Source: JAAFJM01 sp964529175
GTDB taxonomy: Bacteria; Bacteroidota; Bacteroidia; UKL13-3
Direction: 5' to 3'
DNA length: 64,000 nucleotides
NCBI GenBank assembly: GCA_964529175.1
Contig: CAZGVO010000003.1
Location: forward strand, 186,001-250,000
A program made the position numbers and the translations under genes. The notes beneath the pieces are model-generated. The model had not been told where the DNA came from and made no database searches. It saw only the letters and a list, made by a program, of their open reading frames with translations. This document shows positions 45,701 to 54,115 of the stretch, piece by piece. Position 1 is the stretch's first letter; each line of letters starts with the position of its first letter.

Positions 45701-48700
45701 ATCCAACCGGATCACCATTTACTGGTGCTGTATTATTTCCACCAATCACCAAACTATCTACCCTAACATCCATAAAATTGTTAGTTGTAGCAGTACTTTT
45801 TACATCATAAGTAACCCAAAAGTAATTCACTCCTGTGTTCAATAATCTTGAACCAGAAACATAAAAAGTACCATTAGGCGCGGCTATTGTTGATCCAAAT
45901 TGATTAGTAGCTGCAAAAACAGGATTATTTCCTGTAAAATACACCCTTGCATTTTGTATATCATTAACATTAGTTGTTCCTGAAGTATTTAATTTTAAAG
46001 ATGTTAAATTTAAAGCATTGAAGCTATTTGAAGTGTAAACTCTTACAGCTACAATGTTCTGGTTAGTTGAATTTAAAGGTGCAGCAGCAGTAATTTGATC
46101 AACCATTATTGAATCTATTACCATAGGAATACCTATAAATTCACCTTCATCAGCACCAATATCTGGAGCTGATCCAGTTCCCCCATAACCTACATTTCCT
46201 TGACGGATTACATTATCAGCATCAGTGGCAAAGCCAGCAATGTTAGCCGCACCACTTTCACAACGTGTTGGTGTTAATAAATCTAAATGCAAATAATCAG
46301 GAGAAGCACCATTTAAACTAATAAATGTAGGATTCTCTGTAATAGATGCTTGTTCAAAAGTAGCTAACCTAGTTTTAAATGCAGTAATAGTTTGGTCTCC
46401 AGTTGTTCCATCATGGTAAATTAAATTAGCTGCACTTGGTACACCGGCATAAAATAAATTATTATTTGATGTACTTGCATAATTACTAATTCCTGTTGTT
46501 GAATTTCTTAAAGCTACAGCATTTCCTGTTCCGTTAGGAATACAATTATTAATTAAAATATTATTTCTTAAATCAAGGGCAGCTGTGGTAGCTGTAGTAC
46601 CCCCTGTAAAAAATACTGCTGATGAAGAGAAATTAGCTCCACTAGAAGTGGCGCTTAACCTAATGGTATTGTAATAAATTCTTAAATTTGAGGTAGAGGT
46701 TGTAATAGTTGAACTAATACCCCTAATAGCATCGGTAGTTCCACTATAGTTAGGTGCTACTAAACTATCAATTAAATTATTAGCAATATTAGCAAAACCA
46801 GATGTTCCTAACGATGTAAGCGAAATACCAAATACAGTTCCTGTGGTTGTTCCATTACTTCTTAAGCTGTAAATTCTATTTCTAGTAATGGTTGGGGAAC
46901 TAGTTGTCATGGTCATTCCTGTAATATTACCACCATTACCTACTAAAGAATAAATAACATTATTATTAACTAACCTTGTACCTGTTACGGTATTAGTAAT
47001 TAATCCAGATACAACACCTGTTCCAAAATGAGTTAGATTGTAAATTTTATTATTAGAGTAAGTTTCTACCGTTGGAGAAGAAACATCATAAATTCCATAT
47101 AGTGCGCCTGTTCCAGTTGTTTTTAAACACGACAAATTAAACACATTATTACTATCACAAATTATAGTTCCGGTACTAACTTGAATACCATACAAGGTAG
47201 AGGCTGTTCCACTTCCGCTAATACTCATGTTTCTTACAACATTTCTTCTGACATTAACTGTTGTAGTTCCACTTGTTCCGCCAGTATGATAAATACCAAT
47301 AGTAGTTCCTCCTGAGGTTCCGTTACGAGTAACGCTATCCACCAAATTATCATTTAAATTAATGGTAGGTGTGGCTGCTGAGCAATAAATATTATACAAG
47401 GTTTTGGTTCCTGTTCCTGTCGCGTTTAAATTAGTTCTAGTAACCGTATTGCCATTTATATTTAATGCAGTAGCTGGAGCAGTAGTTATTCCTATATTAT
47501 AATGTGTTCCAGTGCCTGCTCCTCCTAAAACTGTGGAATCGATTATATTATTATTAATGTTTAACGTACTTATACCTGCTAATTGACTTAAAATACAATT
47601 AGAAATTTGAGTACCATTGTATGTAAAACCATATATATAGTTATTGTTAACATTAACAGTACTTGCAGCTGTATTTAACCAAATAGCCGTATATGGAACG
47701 GTGGTAGTACTAGCTACAAGATGTGTACAGTTTATTAATCTATTATTATTTACATTGATTACATTTCCATTAGCACCGCTCTGTGCCATTTCTAAATCAA
47801 TATTCCAATTATTTGCAGTGGTTGAACTTCCAGTGGCAATTGTAATTGTATTGTTATTAATATTAGCACTTGCTCCAACCGATGAAGCAAACAACCAGAT
47901 ACCTCTGTTAGTAGCAGGATGATTAACACCTATTCCTGTATTATTATTTACAATGTTATACGAAATATTGAAACTCCATTGGTTATTAATTAACACAGCC
48001 CCACACTGAGAAGTAGCTCCTACCCCACCTCCAAAATTAATAATATTATTACCTGTAGCATTAGAAGAACCCCCAATATCGTTATTTAAATCGGCTAAAG
48101 TGTATGGACTTGGAGCGGCATAACCACTTAAAACTATTCCAAAATTAACATTTTGAATGGTATTGGTATAAAACTTATTATTTGAACTTGCTCCCGAAGC
48201 AGCAGTAACTGTAATTGCTGTTCCAACTGCGGTGTTGGTAGAATTAATAACTTCAATTCCAACTGAACCTGTAGCATTTGCTCTTGGCCCAGAGGCAACT
48301 GCTGTTACATTATTTCTGTTTAATGTAATCACACAATTTTGTACGGTATTGTTGTTAGCTCCATTGGTTGCGCTAACTTTGTAAAAACCATAACCAACTT
48401 CCATTTGTGTAGTTGCTGTTGTGTTTGTAGCAGGATCCAATAAATCAATTCCATCAATAGTTACATAATCAGATCCAGAAAAACTCCATATTGCATCTAT
48501 GCTTGCAGTTGAAGATGCTAATAACGTACCTGTATATGCCGTAATTAAAGGATTAGCGCCAGTAAACAAAGGATCTTTTTGAAAAATGATTTGATTTAAT
48601 GCAGTACCTGTAGCTGTTAATACTATTGGTGTAGTTAAAGTTTCTGTGTAACCAGCTGTAATGTTAAAAATTACGCCACCAGTTCCAACACCATTGGTGT

Positions 48701-48869
48701 TTAAATCGGCCACTGCGGCTTGAATAGAAGAATACGAACCAGGAATTGTTTTAGTACCAGTAAGTGCTTGGGCATTTACCTCACTAAAATTACTAACTCC
48801 CGTTAGAACCATTACTAAGCATATTGCTTTAGTAAATAGTTTTTTAAGTTGATGTAGTTGTTTTACCAT
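39798..48869 (-). CDS. Giant secreted parallel beta-helix protein with T9SS type A sorting domain
   Basis: The 3023-residue protein starts at the ATG at 48869, which gives a signal peptide (LFTKAICLVMVLTGVSN, cut after NAQA). An upstream in-frame TTG at 48950 adds 27 residues and is less likely. Nearly the whole body is short strands rich in Asn, Thr, Gly and Ser (NNIIN, TGTATTLYGI and similar), the pattern of right-handed beta-helix domains. The module opening TIPGSYSSIQAAVADLN recurs near residues 1090 (VGQTYPTITAAVNDL) and 1980 (NGQTYTSLTGV). GADEG and DIGADAGNF mark module ends. The C-terminus (FEVFPNPFNTEFNIVV, LQGKVLVSK, AGIYVVKVTVNG) is a T9SS type A signal. An adhesin or polysaccharide-binding surface protein is likely; no catalytic residues are recognised. 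Confidence 0.9.
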   Translation of the reverse strand: MVKQLHQLKKLFTKAICLVMVLTGVSNFSEVNAQALTGTKTIPGSYSSIQAAVADLNTNGVGTGGVIFNITAGYTETLTTPIVLTATGTALNQIIFQKDPLFTGANPLITAYTGTLLASSTASIDAIWSFSGSDYVTIDGIDLLDPATNTTATTQMEVGYGFYKVSATNGANNNTVQNCVITLNRNNVTAVASGPRANATGSVGIEVINSTNTAVGTAITVTAASGASSNNKFYTNTIQNVNFGIVLSGYAAPSPYTLADLNNDIGGSSNATGNNIINFGGGVGATSQCGAVLINNQWSFNISYNIVNNNTGIGVNHPATNRGIWLFASSVGASANINNNTITIATGSSTTANNWNIDLEMAQSGANGNVINVNNNRLINCTHLVASTTTVPYTAIWLNTAASTVNVNNNYIYGFTYNGTQISNCILSQLAGISTLNINNNIIDSTVLGGAGTGTHYNIGITTAPATALNINGNTVTRTNLNATGTGTKTLYNIYCSAATPTINLNDNLVDSVTRNGTSGGTTIGIYHTGGTSGTTTVNVRRNVVRNMSISGSGTASTLYGIQVSTGTIICDSNNVFNLSCLKTTGTGALYGIYDVSSPTVETYSNNKIYNLTHFGTGVVSGLITNTVTGTRLVNNNVIYSLVGNGGNITGMTMTTSSPTITRNRIYSLRSNGTTTGTVFGISLTSLGTSGFANIANNLIDSLVAPNYSGTTDAIRGISSTITTSTSNLRIYYNTIRLSATSSGANFSSSAVFFTGGTTATTAALDLRNNILINNCIPNGTGNAVALRNSTTGISNYASTSNNNLFYAGVPSAANLIYHDGTTGDQTITAFKTRLATFEQASITENPTFISLNGASPDYLHLDLLTPTRCESGAANIAGFATDADNVIRQGNVGYGGTGSAPDIGADEGEFIGIPMVIDSIMVDQITAAAPLNSTNQNIVAVRVYTSNSFNALNLTSLKLNTSGTTNVNDIQNARVYFTGNNPVFAATNQFGSTIAAPNGTFYVSGSRLLNTGVNYFWVTYDVKSTATTNNFMDVRVDSLVIGGNNTAPVNGDPVGSRKILGPLAGNYNIGVGQTYPTITAAVNDLSSLGVSGPITFVLKDALYNTASGEVFPIVFNNYNNSSSINTVTIRPDIGIISRIESSNSTATFDLNGISNLTIDGRQGGTGIFTSGNNLTIANTNVNGPVIRFINEASSNRILYTDLRSNNIVAPGTIGAGVVNFGTTTGVNGNDNNIIRYCDIHEDGVGNPTIGISSIGSATTVAANNDGNIIDSCNIYNYFHPTIATAGIYVGANNGSWIINANRMYQTATITTTGTQTHRAMWITPNTASLTSASGFVITNNFIGGNSSAGTGTYTMTGTTLYQFMGMDISVGIGTATSVQNNTITNMAITGGFTGNNVYGINVANGNVNVGTITGNLIGSTTTNGAITFTTTAANGSMIALRSGAGGTINFSNNTISGIDLIGNATTVSSGFNGIAGSGGSNIIINNNTIGSTTLANSINITTSSATATVASAFRGIICNSTTTGVVNTITNNIVANLNTNYSATGTQATSLVGIAVTTGTSTVTGNIIRNLTTATQTTAGGSTSAIVGIAYTSTTAPALISGNSINNLVLTGTSTSAAVQCEGLFYGGPTSGTNIISKNNIHSLSLNAVNPAVFLTAMDIGSGLVTISNNMIRLGYDSLGNSISAPCVFRGISKNVAITNVYFNSIYIGGTGVGTTATNTFAFQRTASATSDDVRNNIFVNARSNSSTGGKHYQVFLINNTTITLNNNIYFGGGTGSVFGTLNNGTSDVLNYSLGWVSSDLSSGVADPQFVNAGGSAQTGDLHISSSLATPIEANGALISSITDDIDGDLRSGLSPTDIGADAGNFISLDIFAPVISAPVASNTSSTGDRILSINISDATGIPNTLGNEPKVYFKKSFIGTYNSASAARISGNAQNGQWNFTIAASTMGGLSIGDSVYFYLVAQDSSFGNNLSSLPAGAIGSNVNSITTPPTTLFSYRIVPGLSGTVNVGNGQTYTSLTGVGGLFEAINNGSLNGNLTATITSDLLETGVNGINQINETGVGNYTFSIIPDTATERLIAGSFAGGLIRLNGADRVKIDGRFAGSGRYLRIRNRSLAGHAITLLNDAKLDTISFCNVESVNNTVGTITFSTSNVVGGFGNDSNAIVNCIIRDTLGTIATSNIPNTGLFSQGTTGIGNDYNTFSNNEIFNFGYNGVNLSTTAGDFWNISNNSFYQTITKNQGMIVMQIDGGTGHNFTGNNFGGSNAIRSGTPFTSSSSLTGFRINNTVTNTQINNNIFSNFASVGSVNLIAVSAGTVNINNNTFGGAAQPYDTIQNGFDNGIINVSGGTVNITNNLIGNVNYYDNSGDRNCGITVTGGTVNAINNTIRDIRSNSTSTGFLYLPMGVWINGGINHNFENNTIYNIVSTNTGTTAYPAAGITILSGTNVTIQRNRIYNVWGIGTGTGASSNQVYGIYNSTTGNSIVRNNQISIGNNTIGETRVYGIQDVAASGTNSYLNNTIFINGTTVGGSNNSYCLQRTGLVNISSFNNVFFNKRTTTGTGSNYTTGSNSLTGIAPNTTNYNLYLANDTTKLAEGPTGFPNSVSIFNTLYTGANTYSSNWYELTSNLPAQNLFIDTLVGNLGIVTTNSASWYVHGKGLALSNVTNDYNNTTRSTTILGGAVDIGSVEFTTSTTPIAATANAAPALNTTTTYTFAGRQVASINWGSVGTVPSALNVLYYSGINAPNLISGSTRYNSYYNIVPNGGSGFNYGISLIADSAQFGTVSGNNNTRIARYTGINWNLITASNSSAITGTMQSVSANQNVFGIFTGTNGASNPLPVKLIALTASAKNNNVLVSWTTASEENNKGFEVESSIDGKNFKYLGFVKGAVNSNTISNYNLVDANAFVNNASNVIYYRLKQLDLDGQFTYSKVVSVNNDSKTENVFEVFPNPFNTEFNIVVNATEAGNAAVETIDLQGKVLVSKSFNTVNGLNTLNMNDLPNLNAGIYVVKVTVNGQTFVHKLVKN

Positions 48870-48999
48870 ATATGAATTTATTTTTTTGTTTACAAGTCTA
48901 TTAATTTTAATAATTAGTTGCAGGCTTTTAAAACCAATTTTCACAACCAACTTTAAATCAAATATATACTATTTTATTTATTTTTAAGTTTTTACAATT

Positions 49000-50418
49000 T
49001 TAAAAGCCTTTCATTACCACTTTTAAATTTCCTTGGGTTATAATATTTATATTTAACGAATTTGGTAATATATAAATATTTGCTGGTTCAATATTTTTTA
49101 TAACACCATTTACATCAATTGATGTAGACCATTGTTTATTAATGGCCTCGTTCGATGTTTTGATGGCTTGGTTTAATTGATCGGCTATTGAAAACACCAT
49201 TTGCTTTTCCATGTTTTCTCTAAATTTTTTTGAGTTAACCAACCAAGCTGCACTTTTAACCAAAATATCGCGGGTTTTTAAATCAAAGTCAAATTGCCTT
49301 ATTTCTATTGACTTATTACTTGGATTATAAACTGGAACACCTGTAGCATAAACTATTCCTTTTATGTTTTTCCCTAATTTCCCTTTTTGCACTTTACCAT
49401 CTAAATCAATGGCTATCATTATTTTATTACCATACGGAAAGGCTTTAGCCTCATTTATATTTATTTTATACTCGCTGCCCTCTAATACCATTGGTTTATC
49501 GGCAAATTGTTTGGTAAGCGTTTCGTTTATTTGATCAAAAGCAATGGCAGCATTTAAATTTATTTTTACATCATCGCTAAAGTTACTTACTTGGCGCAAT
49601 GGGGGTAAATTTACATTAAACGAATCGTTTTTAGGCTTATAACCCGATATTACTTCTACAATACTTGATACACCAAGCTTTATTTGCATTTCATCTGGAG
49701 TATAAGTAATTGGAGTTATAAAAATATTTTTAGGATTTAGTAACAACCACGCTTTGTAAGCCGAGTCGATTAAAAATGGTTCTGCCAAGGTTTTCCATGA
49801 GTCGCCAACCATTTTTTTAATATCTACATTTTTAGGAACTTCTTGGTCAATTTTAGTAGCCATTTTATTAACCTGCCCTTGAATAATAGCGCCAAAAAGT
49901 TTAGGCAAATCTAAAGTTGTTAGCCCAAGGTTAATTACAGGTAAATCGTCCCATAAAATTTTTCCTTTGCTGTTTAAGTTTAAATTCCAATCGCGGTCAA
50001 TAACTGGCGAAGTATTAAATACTACTGTTAAATTTAACGATTGACTAATAGGTTTTTCAAAACCACCAAATACTTTTATATTGTACACAAAATCAATGTG
50101 TAAGGGTGCAGTAATACTTAAACCATTATTGGCAGTACTTACCGTAAAGGGTGTTCGTTTTAAAACAGTTAGCTTTAAATTATCGTTTCCATTGTCTTCA
50201 AACTTATCATCTTTATAAACTTCTAATGGAAATTTTTTATTAACTGACGCTGCCAAACCAGCTACATTAATATGAATTGGCAAACCAATTATAGATGTAG
50301 GCTTAGGAGGAATAACTACTGGCACATTAGGCGGTTTGGGTGCTGTAATTTTTTGTGTTTTACATGCATTAACCATTATTGCCACCAATGCCATTATATA
50401 AAATAATATTTTTTTCAT
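49000..50418 (-). CDS. DUF4403-like lipoprotein
   Basis: 472 residues. A short signal sequence ends in MVNACKTQ, a plausible lipobox with Cys19 as lipid anchor. The body alternates beta-rich stretches with LPINLGLTTLDLPKLFG and FDFDLKTRDILVKSAAWLVN, resembling the DUF4403 family of Bacteroidota envelope proteins. The function is unknown. It follows the DUF2809 and DinB genes in the same direction after 21 bases. Confidence 0.65.
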   Translation of the reverse strand: MKKILFYIMALVAIMVNACKTQKITAPKPPNVPVVIPPKPTSIIGLPIHINVAGLAASVNKKFPLEVYKDDKFEDNGNDNLKLTVLKRTPFTVSTANNGLSITAPLHIDFVYNIKVFGGFEKPISQSLNLTVVFNTSPVIDRDWNLNLNSKGKILWDDLPVINLGLTTLDLPKLFGAIIQGQVNKMATKIDQEVPKNVDIKKMVGDSWKTLAEPFLIDSAYKAWLLLNPKNIFITPITYTPDEMQIKLGVSSIVEVISGYKPKNDSFNVNLPPLRQVSNFSDDVKINLNAAIAFDQINETLTKQFADKPMVLEGSEYKININEAKAFPYGNKIMIAIDLDGKVQKGKLGKNIKGIVYATGVPVYNPSNKSIEIRQFDFDLKTRDILVKSAAWLVNSKKFRENMEKQMVFSIADQLNQAIKTSNEAINKQWSTSIDVNGVIKNIEPANIYILPNSLNINIITQGNLKVVMKGF

Positions 50419-50439
50419 AAATACTTGAATAATAAATTT

Positions 50440-50823
50440 TCACCTCGCGCTTACCATTACCTTTTCAGTTAACAAAACTAATAACATTCCAGCTAAATAG
50501 GCTAAAAAATCAACCCACGCAAACGAATTGCCCAAAATTATTTTTGCTAAAAAATTATTTTGTAATCCTAATAGTTCAATAAAGTGAATGTATTGTAAAG
50601 CTTCAATTAAAAAAGAAAAAGACAGTACAAATACAACACCTTGATTAACAGATACTTTTAAAAACGATTTACAGCAAGTATAAATTAATATAACTACCAA
50701 TAAATCACCTACATAAGGTCTAATAAATTTATAGTGAACATAAAAGGCTATTAGTAATTCAATAAATAGTAAAACAAATGTAACTACCAAATAGTTTTTA
50801 TTGAAAGTTAGGTATTTAAGCAT
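50440..50823 (-). CDS. DUF2809 (VanZ-like) membrane protein
   Basis: The 127-residue protein has four predicted membrane helices and the family features FIRPYVGDLLVVILIY and SFLIEALQYIHFIELLG, ending in WVDFLAYLAGMLLV. The family function is unknown. Its start overlaps the end of the DinB-like gene by 8 bases, so the two are translated together. Confidence 0.85.
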   Translation of the reverse strand: MLKYLTFNKNYLVVTFVLLFIELLIAFYVHYKFIRPYVGDLLVVILIYTCCKSFLKVSVNQGVVFVLSFSFLIEALQYIHFIELLGLQNNFLAKIILGNSFAWVDFLAYLAGMLLVLLTEKVMVSAR

Positions 50824-51265
50824 TAATATCTAACAATCGTCTGTGGTAATTAATTTGCCCCAAATGATAACTTAAATGACACAAAAAGCGAGTAAGGTAA
50901 AAACCAGTGGTATTAACACCCATAAAATCAAAAGGGAAAGTTTTTTGTAGATCTTCTTCTGTTATTTTATCAAACTCATTTGCAATTAATGCTTGGGTAG
51001 CTTTTACCATTTCGGCTAACTCTTGTTTCGAAATATTTTTACTATCAAATTCAGCATCTCTATTACGTACATAATTGGTTTTAAGCATAACAGAACCAAT
51101 AAAATGGTTGATATTTCCAATTAAATGTAAACATAAATTCCCACCTGAGTTTTTTATATTTTTATCAATAATCCAAAGATTTTCGGTATTTGAATAAGCG
51201 TTTATTTCGTTTAATAAATTTTCTAGTTCAAAACTATAAAGTTGTTTTAAAACTTGTATTTGCAT
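50816..51265 (-). CDS. DinB/DUF1572-family protein
   Basis: A 149-residue helical protein with the metal-binding His pattern of the DinB-like four-helix fold: LCLHLIGNINHFIG at about 45-58 and HLSYHLGQINYHRRLL near the end. Family members include bacillithiol and other thiol transferases. The cosubstrate here is unknown. It is the first gene of the group running to 49000. Confidence 0.85.
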   Translation of the reverse strand: MQIQVLKQLYSFELENLLNEINAYSNTENLWIIDKNIKNSGGNLCLHLIGNINHFIGSVMLKTNYVRNRDAEFDSKNISKQELAEMVKATQALIANEFDKITEEDLQKTFPFDFMGVNTTGFYLTRFLCHLSYHLGQINYHRRLLDINA

Positions 51266-51473
51266 GGTTCAATATTAATCAAAATATTTTAATGCCAATT
51301 GTAAAATTGTTTAGTGGATTTGGTGCAATTTGATTGGTTATTATAAAAATGAATTTAAACAAAACTAGTTTAACAAAAAAATAAAAATTCACTATTTTCC
51401 CTTTTCCAAATCCCAACTCTCATTTCCAAACACTCCTCTCACAAATCATCCATCAAAAATCAAAAATCATTAT

Positions 51474-51481
51474 TACATTCG
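51474..51481 (+). promoter_or_regulatory. Candidate proS promoter (-7 element)
   Basis: TACATTCG followed by CGCC, 17 bases before the proS ATG. One mismatch to TAnnTTTG. Confidence 0.45.
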
Positions 51482-51498
51482 CGCCTCGATTAATAATT

Positions 51499-52983
51499 AT
51501 GGCAGAATTTAAAAAAGTAAAACGCAGCGAAAACTATTCAGCGTGGTATAATAATTTAGTAGAACAAGCAGATTTAGCGCAACACTCAGCAGTAAAAGGC
51601 TGTATGGTAATTAAGCCCTATGGTTATGCCATTTGGGAAAAAATGCAAGCTGAGCTAGACAGAAGGTTTAAAGAAACTGGTCATCAAAATGCTTATTTTC
51701 CGCTATTTGTACCCAAAAGTTTATTCGAAGCTGAAGAAAAAAATGCAGAAGGTTTTGCTAAAGAATGTGCCATCGTAACCCATTATCGTTTAAAAACCGA
51801 TCCTGATAATAAAGGAAAATTAATAGTTGACCCTGAAGCAAAATTGGAAGAAGAATTGATAGTTCGCCCAACTAGTGAGGCTATAATTTGGAATACTTAC
51901 CGCGATTGGATTCAAAGCTACCGCGATTTACCAATTTTAATTAACCAATGGGCTAATGTGGTGCGTTGGGAAATGCGTACGCGTTTGTTTTTACGTACTG
52001 CTGAGTTTTTATGGCAAGAAGGTCACACAGCGCATGCCACCAAAGAAGAAGCATTGGCTGAAACTCGTCAGATGCTTGAGGTTTATGCCGATTTTGCTGA
52101 AAACATCATGGCAGTACCTGTGGTAAAAGGGGTAAAAACTGAAAACGAGCGTTTTGCGGGAGCTGATGAAACTTTTTGTATTGAAGGATTGATGCAAGAT
52201 GGAAAAGCATTGCAAATGGGAACTAGTCACTTTTTAGGTCAAAACTTTGCCAAAGCTTTTGATGTAAAATTTGTAAGCAAAGAAAATGTAAAAGACTACG
52301 TTTGGGCTACAAGCTGGGGCGTTTCTACCCGTTTAATGGGTGCATTAATTATGAGCCATAGTGATGACGAAGGATTGGTATTACCTCCAAAATTAGCGCC
52401 AATTCAAGTTGTAATTGTTCCAATTACTGGTAAAAAAGAAGACGAAAAAGCATTGGTTTTAGATAAAGCCCGCGAATATTTTACAGCCTTAAAAGCCAAA
52501 GGCATTTTAGTAAAATTGGATGATAGAGATAATATGTCGCCAGGTTATAAATTTGCAGATTACGAACTTAAAGGGGTGCCATTGCGCATAGCCATTGGTC
52601 CAAGAGATGTGGCTGCTGGCAATGTAGAACTTGCCAGACGCGATACCAAAACCAAAGAAATTATAAGCGCAGAAAATTTGCCTGAAACAATCAGCAATTT
52701 GTTAGAAGAAATTCAAAATAGCGTTTATAACAAAGCATTGGAATATAGAGATTCACATATTCATACCGTAAATAATTGGGATGAATTTATGGATGCCATT
52801 GAAAATAAAACTGGTTTTGTAAGCGCGCATTGGGATGGAACGGGCGAAACCGAAGAAAAAATTAAAGAACTTAGCAAAGCTACTATTCGTTGTGTGCCTT
52901 TAAATAATGTGCAAGAAGAAGGAGTTTGTGTGTTAACTGGAAAACCTTCAACTCAAAGAGTTTTATTTGCAAAAGCTTATTAA
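51499..52983 (+). CDS. proS: Prolyl-tRNA synthetase (archaeal/eukaryotic type)
   Basis: The 494-residue class II synthetase has the motifs GCMVIKPYGYAIWEKMQ, RPTSEAIIWNTYRDWIQSYRDLPILINQWANVVRWE (motif 2 region), FLWQEGHTAHAT and GTSHFLGQNFAKAF. An anticodon-binding domain from about residue 300 and the C-terminal zinc-domain-like tail (GKPSTQRVLFAKAY) follow. It lacks the large INS editing domain of the bacterial type. This shorter form is usual in Bacteroidota, so no recent transfer need be assumed. Confidence 0.97.
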   Translation: MAEFKKVKRSENYSAWYNNLVEQADLAQHSAVKGCMVIKPYGYAIWEKMQAELDRRFKETGHQNAYFPLFVPKSLFEAEEKNAEGFAKECAIVTHYRLKTDPDNKGKLIVDPEAKLEEELIVRPTSEAIIWNTYRDWIQSYRDLPILINQWANVVRWEMRTRLFLRTAEFLWQEGHTAHATKEEALAETRQMLEVYADFAENIMAVPVVKGVKTENERFAGADETFCIEGLMQDGKALQMGTSHFLGQNFAKAFDVKFVSKENVKDYVWATSWGVSTRLMGALIMSHSDDEGLVLPPKLAPIQVVIVPITGKKEDEKALVLDKAREYFTALKAKGILVKLDDRDNMSPGYKFADYELKGVPLRIAIGPRDVAAGNVELARRDTKTKEIISAENLPETISNLLEEIQNSVYNKALEYRDSHIHTVNNWDEFMDAIENKTGFVSAHWDGTGETEEKIKELSKATIRCVPLNNVQEEGVCVLTGKPSTQRVLFAKAY

Positions 52984-53010
52984 AATTTAAACCACTTAAT
53001 AAATAAAAAT

Positions 53011-53071
53011 TGAAACACATAGCAAATAGAAACATAGATTATAAACTATAATTCTATGTTCTATGTGGTTT
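53011..53071 (+). terminator. Hairpin after proS
   Basis: AAACACATAG and AACATAGATTA face TAATTCTATGTT and CTATGTGGTTT in a long imperfect stem followed by ATTTTT. It probably ends the proS transcript; a repeat-derived palindrome is also possible. Confidence 0.6.
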
Positions 53072-53116
53072 ATTTTTGTACCATAAGTTCATTTTCATTT
53101 TCCACAAATGAAGACA

Positions 53117-53149
53117 CAAAAAAGCAGTTCAAATTGAACTGCTTTTTTG
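53117..53149. terminator. Bidirectional terminator between proS and the SDR gene
   Basis: AAAAAAGCAGTTCAA pairs with TTGAACTGCTTTTTT, with A- and T-runs on either side, immediately next to the SDR stop. Confidence 0.9.
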
Positions 53150-53150
53150 T

Positions 53151-53972
53151 TTACAAACCTCTTTCTACCACCAAGCGCACCATGGCTTTAAACCACCTTA
53201 ATGGAATTATTCTGCGTAAAAAAATCAATATTGGAGCGCCACCTCCTACCGGGTATCGTAATTTAAAATTATGATCATTAGCTGCTTTAAAAATTACTTT
53301 AGCCACTACCTCTGGCCCAGGTGCATTAGCTCCTGCTTGTTGTGTATTTTTAAAGGCCACAGCTGCATAATTATCGTAATCGGTTAAACTATCTTTTTTT
53401 AATAAATCTTGCGAACGACTGTAAAAATCGGTTTTTATAGCTCCTGGTTCCACATTTTTTACTTTGATATTAAATGGCTTTAGTTCAAACGATAACGATT
53501 CTGCAAAACCTTCCAAAGCCCATTTGGTGCCATGGTAAACACTGTAAATTGGAAAAGTAATAATGCCACCAACCGAAGTAATATTGATAATATGACCATT
53601 TTTATTTGCTCTAAAATGAGGCAAAATGGCTCTTATCACATTCATTACACCAAACACATTGGTATCAAATTGTTTTTTTATTTGTTCAGCAGTAGCAGCT
53701 TCAAAAATACCTACTGCTCCATAACCAGCATTATTTACAATTACATCTATTTTATCAAAATCGATAATAGCCTGATTAACAATATTTTGTATATTTGCCT
53801 CATTTAGAACATCTAGGGCATAAGTTTTTATATTTGGTAAGTGTTTTAAAGTTTCATCTTTTTCAGGATTTCGCATGGTGGCAGCTACGTTCCAACCATT
53901 TTGAGCAAAATATTTTGCTGTAGCATTTCCTATTCCTGACGATGAGCCTGTAATTAATACTGTTTTTTTCAT
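53151..53972 (-). CDS. Short-chain dehydrogenase/reductase
   Basis: The 273-residue classical SDR has the cofactor motif TGSSSGIGNATA (residues 7-18), NNAGYG near 87, the catalytic Ser (ITSVGG) and the YxxxK pair (YSVYHGTKWALEGF), followed by VEPGAIKTDF. The Arg after strand 2 (ATMRNPEKDE) suggests NADP preference. The substrate is unknown. It is a single gene, divergent from the MFS transporter gene. Confidence 0.93.
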   Translation of the reverse strand: MKKTVLITGSSSGIGNATAKYFAQNGWNVAATMRNPEKDETLKHLPNIKTYALDVLNEANIQNIVNQAIIDFDKIDVIVNNAGYGAVGIFEAATAEQIKKQFDTNVFGVMNVIRAILPHFRANKNGHIINITSVGGIITFPIYSVYHGTKWALEGFAESLSFELKPFNIKVKNVEPGAIKTDFYSRSQDLLKKDSLTDYDNYAAVAFKNTQQAGANAPGPEVVAKVIFKAANDHNFKLRYPVGGGAPILIFLRRIIPLRWFKAMVRLVVERGL

Positions 53973-54087
53973 AATTTAGTAAATGAGCTAATTTTTTTTA
54001 CAAAATAAGCTGGTAAGTTAATAAAAACTATTTATTACCTCTATTGTAAAAACAATTAACTATTATTTTATATACCCAATTTTAAAT

Positions 54088-54095
54088 TATGTTTG
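54088..54095 (+). promoter_or_regulatory. Promoter -7 element of the MFS gene
   Basis: TATGTTTG matches TAnnTTTG, 20 bases before the ATG. No -33 TTG is obvious. Confidence 0.55.
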
Positions 54096-54115
54096 CGTTT
54101 TAAACCCCAATAAAA

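Noticed and set aside
40198..47922. Many plus-strand ORFs rich in Leu, Val, Ile and Pro opposite the giant gene
   Set aside because: They are antisense readings of Asn/Thr-rich codons (AAT, ACC) in the giant beta-helix gene and have no family features, starts or ribosome sites.
48870..48950. Upstream TTG start for the giant T9SS gene
   Set aside because: It adds 27 residues before a normal signal peptide that starts at the ATG at 48869.
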